This document shows, piece after piece, positions 50,362 to 58,900 of a stretch of DNA of 64,000 nt; the stretch's first letter is position 1, and every line of letters starts with the position of its first letter. The position numbers and the translations under genes are program-made. The stretch is from an uncultured Nesterenkonia sp. (GTDB lineage: Bacteria; Actinomycetota; Actinomycetes; Actinomycetales; Micrococcaceae): assembly GCA_946222885.1 (NCBI GenBank), contig CAMIAK010000003.1, positions 180,128-244,127 on the forward strand, written 5' to 3'. Below the pieces are notes generated by a model that was not told the origin of the DNA, made no database searches, and saw only the letters and a program-made list of their open reading frames with translations.

Positions 50362-51360
50362 TCAGCGGAGATTCTCGTCGGAGTACTCCTGGATGGCTTC
50401 TGCATTGTCGGCGTCGATGATCGCCGGTCCGGTCAGCACCGGCTGTCCGCCCCCGGGTTCGAAGCCGCCGTAGAAGTGCAGCCACAGGCTGTCCACTGCG
50501 AGATAGCCTTGGAGCCAGGGCTGTTGATCGACGGCGAAGAGGAGCTCGTCCTCGAGGATGGAGTCGACGATGGAGGAGTTCAGGTCGAAGGTCGCGACCT
50601 CGATCTCAGAGCCCGCGCTGTCGACGACGTCGAGCATGGTCTCCGTGATGGGAGCGCCGAGGCCGATGATGACATCGGCCTCCTGTGTGGTCTCGAGCTT
50701 TGCCTCGACGGTCGAGGCCACCTGGGTCATGTCGGTGCCCTCGACGTAGAGGACCTCAGACTCTATGTGATCGGCCACGCCTTCACAGCGTGACTCCAAG
50801 CCGATATGGCCCTGAACCTGGATGACGCAGATGGCGTGCTCGAAGCCGTCTTCGGCCAGGCGCTCCCCCACGGCTTCGCCGGCCACCCGGTCGTCCTGGC
50901 CGAAGTGACTCATGGCGCCGGCCTCGAACGCCTCCTCCTGTCCCGCGTTCAGGGAGACCACGGGGATGCCGGCTTCCACAGCCTGCTGCACGTTCGGAGT
51001 CATGGCCTCGGGCTTGGCCATGGTCACGGCGATGCCGTCAGCGCCCGAGTCGATCGCCGATTGGATGAGCTCGGCCTGCTCAGCACCTTCTTCGTGGTTG
51101 TTGTAGATGAGGTTGATGTTCTTCTGGGATGCTGCCTCTTCTGCGCCTGCCCGGACGAAGTCCCAGAACGTGTCTCCATCCGGCGCGTGGGTGATGAGAT
51201 AGACATCTCTCTCCTCTGTGGAGACTCCGCCGGCCCGTTCGCCGTCGTCTGCTGCTCCTGGACGGCCACCGCTCTCCGAGCAGGCTGAGAGGAGGAGGGC
51301 GCCGGCCGCCGCGAGGGCGGCTGTCCGGAGCCAGGGGCGGTTGTGCGAGTGAGTGGACAT
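50362..51360 (-). CDS. Sugar ABC transporter substrate-binding lipoprotein
   Basis: 332 residues. Signal peptide with lipobox LLLSAC near residue 26, then a periplasmic-binding-protein type 1 fold: YLITHAPDGDTFWDFVRAGAEEAA, IDSGADGIAVTMAKPEAM, IPVVSLNAG and ADVIIGLGAPI. First gene of the ABC operon; AAGGAGCACATC precedes the ATG. Upstream lie a GntR-type operator and a perfect CRP/GlxR-type site, tying the importer to the inositol regulon. Confidence 0.92.
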   Translation of the reverse strand: MSTHSHNRPWLRTAALAAAGALLLSACSESGGRPGAADDGERAGGVSTEERDVYLITHAPDGDTFWDFVRAGAEEAASQKNINLIYNNHEEGAEQAELIQSAIDSGADGIAVTMAKPEAMTPNVQQAVEAGIPVVSLNAGQEEAFEAGAMSHFGQDDRVAGEAVGERLAEDGFEHAICVIQVQGHIGLESRCEGVADHIESEVLYVEGTDMTQVASTVEAKLETTQEADVIIGLGAPITETMLDVVDSAGSEIEVATFDLNSSIVDSILEDELLFAVDQQPWLQGYLAVDSLWLHFYGGFEPGGGQPVLTGPAIIDADNAEAIQEYSDENLR

Positions 51361-51388
51361 GATGTGCTCCTTGAAAGATGAACCCTAA

Positions 51389-51404
51389 TGTGATGTTCCT
51401 CACA
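51389..51404. promoter_or_regulatory. CRP/GlxR-type site TGTGA-N6-TCACA
   Basis: Perfect consensus dyad (TGTGATGTTCCTCACA) 29 bases before the ABC binding-protein gene on the minus strand. Confidence 0.65.
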
Positions 51405-51454
51405 TATAGAGGGGTGGTTCACATCATTCCACGCGTATCAGGGATGTCAATAGG

Positions 51455-51466
51455 TTGTCCTGACAT
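51455..51466. promoter_or_regulatory. GntR operator 3 (TTGTCCTGACAT)
   Basis: WTGTC-NN-GACAW dyad in the divergent region between the ABC operon and the SDR gene. Confidence 0.6.
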
Positions 51467-51541
51467 ATGGACAGTTGTGGTGGCTCGTCATAGAGTCGAT
51501 CCTGTTATCCGCAATGCCGCGAACCGTTGAGGAAGATGCTG

Positions 51542-52366
51542 ATGAGACCAAGGGGTCTGCCCGCCGCCGCGTACGCTGACAGCGGCAGCGGAATGCTCCA
51601 GGACCATTCGGTGCTGGTCACCGGTGCCAGCGGCGGACTGGGCCGTGCAGTGGCCTGCCGGGCGGCGAAGGAGGGTGCGCGCACCGTCGTCATCCACGGG
51701 CGCAGCGCCGGCGGGGCCGAGCGCACCGCTGAGCTGGTCTCAGCTCTGGGGGCGCAGGCGCATGTGGTGCTGGCCGACCTCGCGGACCGGGACCAGGCGG
51801 AGAGCCTGGTGCCCCGGGCGATCAAGGAGGCCGGTGGTCTGGACGGGCTGGTCAACGCGGCCGGGACTTCGGCCCGAGGAGGGTGGCTGGACACGGATCC
51901 GGATCTGTTGGACCTGCATCTCCACGTGAATCTGCGTGCCCCGTTCCTCGCGCTGCAGGGGTTCATCCGGCATCGGGTGGAGGTGGGGGCGGCAGGTTCT
52001 GCGGTCACGATCGCTACGATGAGCGCGCGCGGCGGACAGCCGTTCCTGGCTCCCTACGCCACCTCGAAATCAGGGCTGCTGGTGATGACCAAGAATGCGG
52101 CCTATGCCCACCGTTGGGATCGTATCCGGGTCAATGCGCTGAACATCGGATGGTCCAAGACTGACGGTGAGGACACGGTGCAGAAGATCTTCCACGGCGC
52201 CGATGACGGATGGCTGGAGGAGGCTGAGAAGTCTCAGCCGATGGGCCAGCTGGGAGACCCGGAACAGATCGCCGAGATGGTGGCCTACCTGCTCTCCCCG
52301 CGCTCGAGAGTCGTCACCGGTTCCATCATCGACTGGGATCAGACCGTTCCCGGTGCCTCGGACTGA
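51542..52366 (+). CDS. SDR-family oxidoreductase
   Basis: 274 residues from ATG 51542 (GAGGAA 7 bases upstream); TTG 51527, ATG 51536 and ATG 51593 are in-frame alternatives. Rossmann loop VLVTGASGGLG, NAAG, the catalytic Ser region ATMSARGG, YATSK (Tyr-Lys) and a late WDQTVPG. A NAD(P)-dependent alcohol or polyol dehydrogenase. In an inositol regulon it may oxidise an inositol isomer or sugar (inference). Followed by a 15-bp stem terminator. Confidence 0.88.
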   Translation: MRPRGLPAAAYADSGSGMLQDHSVLVTGASGGLGRAVACRAAKEGARTVVIHGRSAGGAERTAELVSALGAQAHVVLADLADRDQAESLVPRAIKEAGGLDGLVNAAGTSARGGWLDTDPDLLDLHLHVNLRAPFLALQGFIRHRVEVGAAGSAVTIATMSARGGQPFLAPYATSKSGLLVMTKNAAYAHRWDRIRVNALNIGWSKTDGEDTVQKIFHGADDGWLEEAEKSQPMGQLGDPEQIAEMVAYLLSPRSRVVTGSIIDWDQTVPGASD

Positions 52367-52380
52367 CGCTCGGGCAGCAG

Positions 52381-52415
52381 GCGGGGGTCGGAAGAAGATC
52401 TCTTCCGACCCCCGC
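52381..52415. terminator. Bidirectional terminator between the SDR gene and iolB
   Basis: Perfect 15-bp stem (52381-52395 / 52401-52415), AGATC loop, between convergent genes. Confidence 0.8.
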
Positions 52416-52431
52416 TGAGGATCACCGGGGC

Positions 52432-53367
52432 TCAGCCGGAGAAGGGGAGCCGAGGGTCGATGTCCTGGGCCTCCCAGGTCTTCCGGATCCAGCCGTGGTG
52501 GGGATCATCGCTGATCAGCCACTGCCGAACCGGGCCGCCGCCGGCCATGACGTTGAGGTAGTACATGTCATGACCGGGAGGGGTCATGGCCGGGCCGTGC
52601 CAGCCGTAGGGCACCAGGACGACGTCGCCGCTGCGCACCTCCGCGGTCACATCGATCTCACGCTCGTCCGAGGCGTAGACCCGCTGGTAGCCCATCGGAT
52701 CGGCTCCTCCTTCCTCCGCAGAGGGGGCAGGCATGTCCTCGGCGGTCTGCATCTCGAAGTAGTAGATCTCCTCGAGCGCAGTCTCCCCGTCTTTCTCCTC
52801 ATCATGCTTATGCGGCGGGTAGGAGGACCAGTTGCCGGCCGGTGTCAGCACCTCGCAGACGATGAACCGGTCGGCCTCCAGGGCGGCCGGGGTGCCGAAG
52901 TTGTGCACCTGGCGGGAGGCCACGCCCGCGCCGCGCAGCTCCACCGGGGTCTCCTCCTGGGCGATCAGCCGCACCGGGTACTCCTCCCCGGCGGAAGCTG
53001 AGGCCACCGCGATCCGGCCGCCGGCCTCGCTGCTGATGATCACCGCTTTCCTGATGCCGGTGTAGAGGACATCGCTGGGACCATGGAAGACCGAGGGGCG
53101 GCCGCGGAGCTCGTGGCGCTCGCCGTCGACCTCTGCGGTGAAGGAGCCGGCCAGCGGTACCAGGATGCGTTCCTCCGGCTGAGCCTCCAGGCTGAGCGTC
53201 TGCCCCGGCTCCAACTGGGCCACGCGTAGGCCGGTGTGCTGCCACCCGGGGACCTGTGTGGAGGAGCTCGGCGTTCCGAGGTCCACCGTCCACGGGCCTT
53301 GCTCCGCGGAGCCTGCTGGATGGAACCAGGGGTTCTGCGCGGATCCTGCTGCTGAGTGCTGGGACAT
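52432..53367 (-). CDS. iolB: 5-deoxy-glucuronate isomerase
   Basis: 311 residues, bicupin of the KduI/IolB family. SYPPHKHDEEK supplies the metal His pair, LEEIYYFEM the Glu, and VLVPYGWHGPAMTPPGHDMYYLNVMAG the last His and the family signature. It isomerises 5-deoxy-glucuronate to 2-deoxy-5-keto-gluconate, between IolD and IolC. It lies 24 bp after the GntR gene in the same operon and away from the other iol genes. Confidence 0.93.
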   Translation of the reverse strand: MSQHSAAGSAQNPWFHPAGSAEQGPWTVDLGTPSSSTQVPGWQHTGLRVAQLEPGQTLSLEAQPEERILVPLAGSFTAEVDGERHELRGRPSVFHGPSDVLYTGIRKAVIISSEAGGRIAVASASAGEEYPVRLIAQEETPVELRGAGVASRQVHNFGTPAALEADRFIVCEVLTPAGNWSSYPPHKHDEEKDGETALEEIYYFEMQTAEDMPAPSAEEGGADPMGYQRVYASDEREIDVTAEVRSGDVVLVPYGWHGPAMTPPGHDMYYLNVMAGGGPVRQWLISDDPHHGWIRKTWEAQDIDPRLPFSG

Positions 53368-53391
53368 ACGGGCCTGCCTTTCGTCGTGGGG

Positions 53392-54129
53392 TCAGTTCAC
53401 CAGCGTGATGTCGAAGGAGTACCTGTCCGCCCGGTAGAGGTGCCGGCCGCACTCGACCGCGCTGCCCCGGCTGTCCAGGGCGGTGCGCTCCATCAGCACC
53501 ATCGGGGAGCCGGCTCCCACGGCAAGGAGGGAGGCCTGCTCGGGTTCGGCCGCCGTCGCCCCCACTGTCTGGTGAGCCATCCGGAAGTCCACGCCTGCTT
53601 TGCGCAGCACGTTGTAGAGGCCGTCGCGCTCCAACACCTCAGCGGTGAGCTCTGCGACATGCCTTGGGACCCAGTTCTCCATGAGCGCCAACGGGCGGCC
53701 GTCCACGCTGCGGAGGCGCCGTAGGTGCTGGACGGTGGCACCAGGGGTGAGGCCCAGCTTGTCGCAGATGCCTTCGTCAGCGGTGACGTCCTCCAGGGTG
53801 AGCACGGTGGTCTCCGGCTGTGAGCCTTCGTCCTGGAGGTCGTTGTAGAGGCTGGAGAGCTTCAGGTTGCGGCGCACCGGAGGTCCCACCACCTGGGTCC
53901 CGACGCCGCGGCGGCGCACCACCAGTCCGTCGCGGACCAGCTGGTCCATGGCCTGGCGCATGGTGGGGCGGGAGAGGTTGTAACGCTTGGCCAGCGCGAT
54001 CTCATTCTCCAGCTTGGTCTCCGGAGGCAGGGCCCCTTCCCGGATGGCACGTTCGAAGGCTGATGCCACCTGATGGTAGAGCGGCACCGGGGAGGATCGG
54101 TCCAGATCGATGTCCAGGTCGAGGGGCAC
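53392..54129 (-). CDS. GntR-family (HutC subfamily) regulator, probable inositol repressor
   Basis: 245 residues from GTG 54129, chosen because AAGGAG lies 6 bases upstream; the in-frame ATGs at 54147 and 54144 would place that ribosome site inside the gene. N-terminal winged HTH: PLYHQVASAFERAI, NEIALAKRYNLSRPTMRQAMDQLVRDGLVVRRRGVGTQV. The UTRA effector domain follows (YNDLQDEG, RLRSVDGRPLALMENWVP, MERTALDSRGSAVECGRHLYRADRYSF). WTGTC-NN-GACAW operators sit before its own gene and before three other units, so it is likely the repressor of the inositol regulon. Confidence 0.9.
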   Translation of the reverse strand: MPLDLDIDLDRSSPVPLYHQVASAFERAIREGALPPETKLENEIALAKRYNLSRPTMRQAMDQLVRDGLVVRRRGVGTQVVGPPVRRNLKLSSLYNDLQDEGSQPETTVLTLEDVTADEGICDKLGLTPGATVQHLRRLRSVDGRPLALMENWVPRHVAELTAEVLERDGLYNVLRKAGVDFRMAHQTVGATAAEPEQASLLAVGAGSPMVLMERTALDSRGSAVECGRHLYRADRYSFDITLVN

Positions 54130-54157
54130 AGGCGACTCCTTCATCACATATGTAAGT

Positions 54158-54169
54158 TTGTCATGACAT
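54158..54169. promoter_or_regulatory. GntR operator 4 (TTGTCATGACAT), autoregulatory
   Basis: Dyad about 29 bases before the GTG start of the GntR gene. Confidence 0.65.
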
Positions 54170-54466
54170 TAGCCTGATAGGAAGCCTGATCAGGCGGACG
54201 ATATGACTTCGGCAGGTGCCCTGAGTGTGCCACACACCTATGTCGACACGCGGCTGGAGGACAGGCAGAGTCGAACTGCCCTTGGTCGGTGATTCCTCTT
54301 ACCCTCGCCGCATGTCTCCTTGGCCAATGAAGGCATTGAGGAGCTGCTCCTGGAGGACCTGGAGATCCACACTTCGGAGACGTGAGCAGTGTGGTGAATC
54401 AGGTGCGCTGGTCTCACCGCGCACTTCAGAACGCGCCCTGGAGTTCCGATCAGGCATCATGGAGGG
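54170..54466. other. Gene-poor gap with a tRNA-end-like hairpin and a broken small frame
   Basis: No convincing gene. On the minus strand 54280-54264 forms a T-arm-like hairpin (GGCAG-TTCGACT-CTGCC) followed by TGTCCTC, but no matching 5' half of a tRNA is present. On the plus strand a frame from ATG 54203 has one internal TGA (54290-54292) and then runs to TGA at 54383-54385, ending LLLEDLEIHTSET; it may be a degraded gene. Confidence 0.35.
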
Positions 54467-55816
54467 ATGCTCAGAGCCCGCAGTCCCTGGATGATCTATG
54501 TCTTCGGCGCCCTCGGGGGCCTGAACTGGGGGTATGACACCGGCGTCATTTCTGCAGCTCTGGTGTATCTGCGGCGGGACTTCGAGCTCGGCAGCTGGGC
54601 GGAGGGCGGTGTCGTCACCGCCCTGGCCCTGGGCGCGGTGTTCGGCGCCGCGCTCGGCGGCCGGCTCTCCGACGCCTACGGACGCCGGGTGGTCCTGATG
54701 ATCACCGCGGCACTGTTCACCCTGGCGCCGGTGGGCATGGCTCTGGCGCCGAACACCGAGCTCCTCTTCGGCTTCCGCCTCATGGTGGGGCTGGGCACCG
54801 GGCTGGCCGCCGTCGTGCTGCCGGTGTACCTCTCGGAGATGTCCCCGGCGCGTATCCGCGGGCGGGTGACCGCCTTCTATGTGCTGGCCATCGTGATCGG
54901 CCAGTTCCTCGGCTTCCTGATCGGGGTGGCCTTCGCTCCGGCGGAGTCCTGGCGCTGGATGCTCGGGCTCTCCGTGGTGCCCTCGCTGCTGTTCGCCGTC
55001 GGACTGCTGGCGGTGCGCGAGACCCCGCGCTGGCTGGTGCGCCAGGGCCGGGAGGAGGAGGCGCATGAGCTGCTGCTGCGCGACCGGACCCCGGAGGAGG
55101 CCCGCGGTGAGCTGGAGGAGATCCACGCGGTCCAGCAGCAGGAGGAGCGCGACGGCGTCCGCGGCCTGCGCGCGCTGGCGCAGCGGTGGGTGCTGCCCAT
55201 CCTTCTGGTGGGCTTCGGCCTCGGGGTCTTCCAGCAGATCATGGGCATCAACGCGGTCCTCTACTACGCGCCCACCACTCTGCAGAACGTGGGCTTCTCG
55301 GATGAGGGGGCCATCGCGTCCAATCTGATCATCGGGGCGCTGAACATCCTGGCCGTCTGGGTGGCGATCACCTACACCGACCGTTGGGGGCGCCGGCCCA
55401 TGCTGCTGGTCGGCGCGGCCGGTACGGCGGTCTCCCTGGCCGTGCTGGCCGCGGTGAACCTCACCATGCCGGCGCCGGACGGCTTCGGCCCGCTGGGCGT
55501 GATCACCCTGGCCTGCCTGGGCGTCTTCATCTTCCTGTTCCAGGTCAGCTGGGGCGCACTGGTCTGGGTGGTGCTGGGGGAGATCTTCCCGCTCGGCGTC
55601 CGCGCGGCCGCGATGGGCGTGGTCACCGCCGCGCACTGGGTCGCCAACGGGCTGGTCTCCCTGTTCTTCCCCACGGTGCTGGCGGCCTTCGGCGTCGGGT
55701 GGGTGTTCGCCGGCTTCGCAGGCATCTGCGCGGCGGCCTTCCTGTTCACCTGGGCGAAGGTGCCGGAGACCAAGAGGCGCTCGCTGGAGCAGATCGAGCA
55801 GTCCTTCCGCGGCTGA
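54467..55816 (+). CDS. MFS sugar transporter (second sugar-porter paralogue)
   Basis: 449 residues, 12 helices. GGLNWGYDTGVISAALVYL, LSDAYGRRVVL, PVYLSEMSPARIRG, ETPRWLVRQGREEE, TDRWGRRPMLL and KVPETKRRSLEQIE. It is strikingly similar throughout to the transporter at 44594 but with a higher-GC codon choice and without that protein's 30-residue N-terminal tail. The start ATG directly follows GGAGGG with no spacer, so an alternative start such as ATG 54491 is possible. It stands just before the convergent disaccharide phosphorylase gene and may import that sugar. Confidence 0.88.
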   Translation: MLRARSPWMIYVFGALGGLNWGYDTGVISAALVYLRRDFELGSWAEGGVVTALALGAVFGAALGGRLSDAYGRRVVLMITAALFTLAPVGMALAPNTELLFGFRLMVGLGTGLAAVVLPVYLSEMSPARIRGRVTAFYVLAIVIGQFLGFLIGVAFAPAESWRWMLGLSVVPSLLFAVGLLAVRETPRWLVRQGREEEAHELLLRDRTPEEARGELEEIHAVQQQEERDGVRGLRALAQRWVLPILLVGFGLGVFQQIMGINAVLYYAPTTLQNVGFSDEGAIASNLIIGALNILAVWVAITYTDRWGRRPMLLVGAAGTAVSLAVLAAVNLTMPAPDGFGPLGVITLACLGVFIFLFQVSWGALVWVVLGEIFPLGVRAAAMGVVTAAHWVANGLVSLFFPTVLAAFGVGWVFAGFAGICAAAFLFTWAKVPETKRRSLEQIEQSFRG

Positions 55817-55838
55817 GCCGGCTGAGTCCCTCACCCAG

Positions 55839-55908
55839 GATTCGAGCGGGGTTTTCGCCCTTATGACGACGTTTTCAGGCTCAAAAGGGCGAAAACCCCG
55901 CTCGAATC
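55839..55908. repeat. Palindromic intergenic element, copy 2
   Basis: Perfect 24-bp arms (55839-55862 / 55885-55908). Same outer sequence as 1797-1870, with two paired changes in the arms and a different loop. Lies between convergent genes. Confidence 0.85.
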
Positions 55909-55926
55909 GGAGAAGAGAAGAGACGA

Positions 55927-55969
55927 CGACGGCGGCCGGCCACCTTCTCCAGGTGACCGGCCGCCGTCG
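55927..55969. terminator. GC-rich terminator hairpin after the GH65 gene
   Basis: 19-bp stem with one mismatch (55927-55945 / 55951-55969), loop TCTCC, next to palindromic element copy 2. Confidence 0.75.
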
Positions 55970-55990
55970 CCATGCTTCCAGAACCGCGCT

Positions 55991-58900
55991 CTAGGCGCTC
56001 GCGCGCTGATGCTCCCGGGCGTGGTGCTCCAGCTTGACCGTCCATTCCTCGCCGGGGGCCAGGCACTTGGCCTTGCCCTCCACGTTGACGTCGATCGGTT
56101 CCGCCGAGCCCTCAGAGAGCTTGAGGTTCACCTCTTCGTGGTCGATGTGCACCACGATCGGCTGGTTGCGGTACCGCATGCGGAAGGTGACCTCCGGCAG
56201 CTCGTCCGGCAGCAGCGGATGCATCCACAGCGCGTCCGAGCGGGTCTCGACGCCCGCGTAGCAGCGGATCACCATGTCCACGGTGCCCGCCATCATGCCC
56301 AGATGGATGCCCTCCCGGGTGGTGCCTCCCTGGGTGTCCGAGAGGTCGGACTCCAGCGCCTCCTTGAAGAGGTTCCAGGAGCTGGCGCGGTCGAACCGGG
56401 CCGCCACCCAGGCGTGGACCAGGCGGGAGAGGGTGGAGCCGTGGGAGGAGCGGGCCAGGTAGTACTCCACCGTGTTGCCGAAGTCCTCAATGGTCAGCTC
56501 ATAGCCCATGTGGTCCAGGGTGTTGATGAGCTCGTCCGCGGAGAACAGGTAGCAGAGCATGAGCACGTCGGCCTGCTTGGAGAGCTTGTACCGGTTGGTG
56601 GCGTCGCCCTCGGCCTGCAGGATCAGGTCCAGCCGGCCGATGTTGCCGTACTTGGCCTTATAGCCCTCCCAGTCGAACTCGAGGAGGTCCTCGTAGCCGT
56701 CGAACTGGCTGATCACCCCGTCCTCGTGGAAGTGCAGGCGCAGGCGCTTGGAGATGTGCTCCCAGTGGTCCAGCTCGTCCTCGAAGATGTCCAGCCATTC
56801 GGAGAGCGGGTCGTCCCGGCCGTCGAGCTCGCGGACCAGCTGCGCGGTGTGGCGCAGCATGTAGGAGGTCATCACGTTGGTGTACGCGTTGTTCCGCAGC
56901 CCGGACCCGGGGGTCTCCGGGTAGCCGTCGTGGTACTCGTCCGGTCCCATGACGCCTTCGATGTCATAGCGGTCGGCCTCAGCGTCGTACTGGGCCAGGG
57001 AGACGAAGAACCGGCTGATCTCCACCAGCATCTCCGCGCCGTAGTCGGAGAGGAAGGTGTAGTCCTGGGTGATCTCGAAGTACTGCAGCACTGAGTAGGC
57101 GATCGCCAGGGAGACGTGGCGCTGCCGGTGCGAGTTGTCCGGCATCCACATGTTCGAGCGCGGGTTCCACAGCTCGGAGGGGGTCTCCTCGCGGCCGTCG
57201 GAGCCGGCCTGCCACGGGAACATCGCGCCCTCGTAGCCCTCGGCCCGCGCCATGTTCCGGGCCTCGCTCAGGCGGCGGTACCGGTAGAGCAGCAGCCCGC
57301 GGGTCAGCTCCGGCCGGCGCAGCGTGAGCATCGGGTACATGAACATCTCGTCCCAGAACAGGTGGCCGCGGTACCCCTCCCCGGAGAGGCCGCGGGCCGG
57401 CAGGGTGGCGTCCAGGTCGTGCCGGGCGCCGAAGGCGGTCTGCAGCACGTGGAAGGTGTGCAGGTTCAGCGCCAGCTGCTGGCGGGAGGGCTCGGAGCCG
57501 ATGGAGACGGCGAAGCGGTGCCACAGCACGCCCCACATCTCCTCGTGGTAGGTCAGCAGGGTGCGGAAGCGCGAGGCCCGCTGCACCTTCTTGACCGCGT
57601 TGTGCCAGACGGTGGAGATCGCGTGGTCGTGGGAGTTGGAGACTGCGGCGATCTTCTCGATCCGCACCGGCTCCCCGGCGTCGAGGTGCAGGGAGATGTC
57701 CTGGCCGGCCACCAGGTCGCCCTCGTGCACCGGGCGGCGCATCGGGCGGGTGTTGCCGTTGGTCATCACCGAGGTGCGGGTCGCGACGGCGATCTGCACC
57801 TTCGACTGGTTGGTCTCGGTCTCCAGCAGGACGGTCTCGCCGTCGACCTCGCGGGAGTCCACCGGGTCCAGGTGGTTGCCGGCCAGCTCGCGGTCGGCGG
57901 CTACGTTCCGGTTGGCCACCCGGCCGTCGATCATGGACCGGACGTTCACGTTTCCGGACCAGTTCTCCGCCTCGATCTTCATCTCCATGGCGGCCAGCTG
58001 CACCCCGGCCAGCGCCTGGAACTGGCGGGTGGTCACCTTGGTGCGGCGCCCGTGCAGGTCCTGGAACCGGGCGATGCGGGTCACCAGCCCGCGGCGCATG
58101 TCCAGCTCCTGGCAGTAGTCGATCAGCTCGGGGGAGCCGGGCAGCAGGGGGGTTCCGGCCTCCGGGGTGACCTGCAGGAAGGTCCAGTCCGGGATGTTGA
58201 CCATGTGCTCGGTCTCCACCGTCTTGCCCATGATGTCGGTCTTCAGGCGGTTGAAGACCCCGGCGATGTAGGTGCCCGGATAGTGGGTGGCGTCGGCGGC
58301 GGTGCCCGGGTAGTTCCCGCGGGTGCCCCAGTAGCCGTTGGCCATGGAGCACAGCACCTCGCGGGTGGGCTCCTCCTTGGGGTCGAAGTCGTCGAAGCTG
58401 AGCACCCAGTCCGGATCGTACGGCCGGGTGGTGCGGGTGGTCAGGTTCATCACCGAGAGGTCCTGGACGACGACGTCGGCACCGCCCTCCTTCAGCCGCC
58501 GCGGGTCGTCCCCGCGGTTGAGGCCCACCACCATGCCGAAGTTCCCGGCACGGCCGGCCTGGACGCCGGAGACGGCGTCCTCCACCACGATGGCGTCCTC
58601 GGGCTCCACGCGCAGCAGCGCGGAGGCGTGCAGGAACATCGCCGGGCTGGGCTTGCCGGGCAGCCCGAGCTCCAAGGCGTCGGTGCCGTCGACGATCACG
58701 TTGAAGGCGTCCAGCATCCCGGCGATCCGCAGCACCTCGCGGCCGTTGCGGGAAGAGGTCACCAGGGCGGTGGGGATGCCGTCGGTGCGCAGCTGGTGGA
58801 TCAGGTCCACCGTGGTCTGGAAGACCTCGACGCCGTCGCGCTCCAGGACCTTCTCGAAGAAGGTCTGTTTGCGGGCGGCCAGGCCGTGGACGGTGAGCGT

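Noticed and set aside
54255..54280. A complete tRNA gene
   Set aside because: Only the T-arm and 3' acceptor pattern is present; no D-arm, anticodon arm or pairing 5' acceptor strand was found upstream.
54290..54292. Selenocysteine readthrough of an in-frame TGA near a tRNA-like hairpin
   Set aside because: No SECIS-type element is seen, the flanking peptide matches no selenoprotein, and the frame is short. A degraded frame is simpler.
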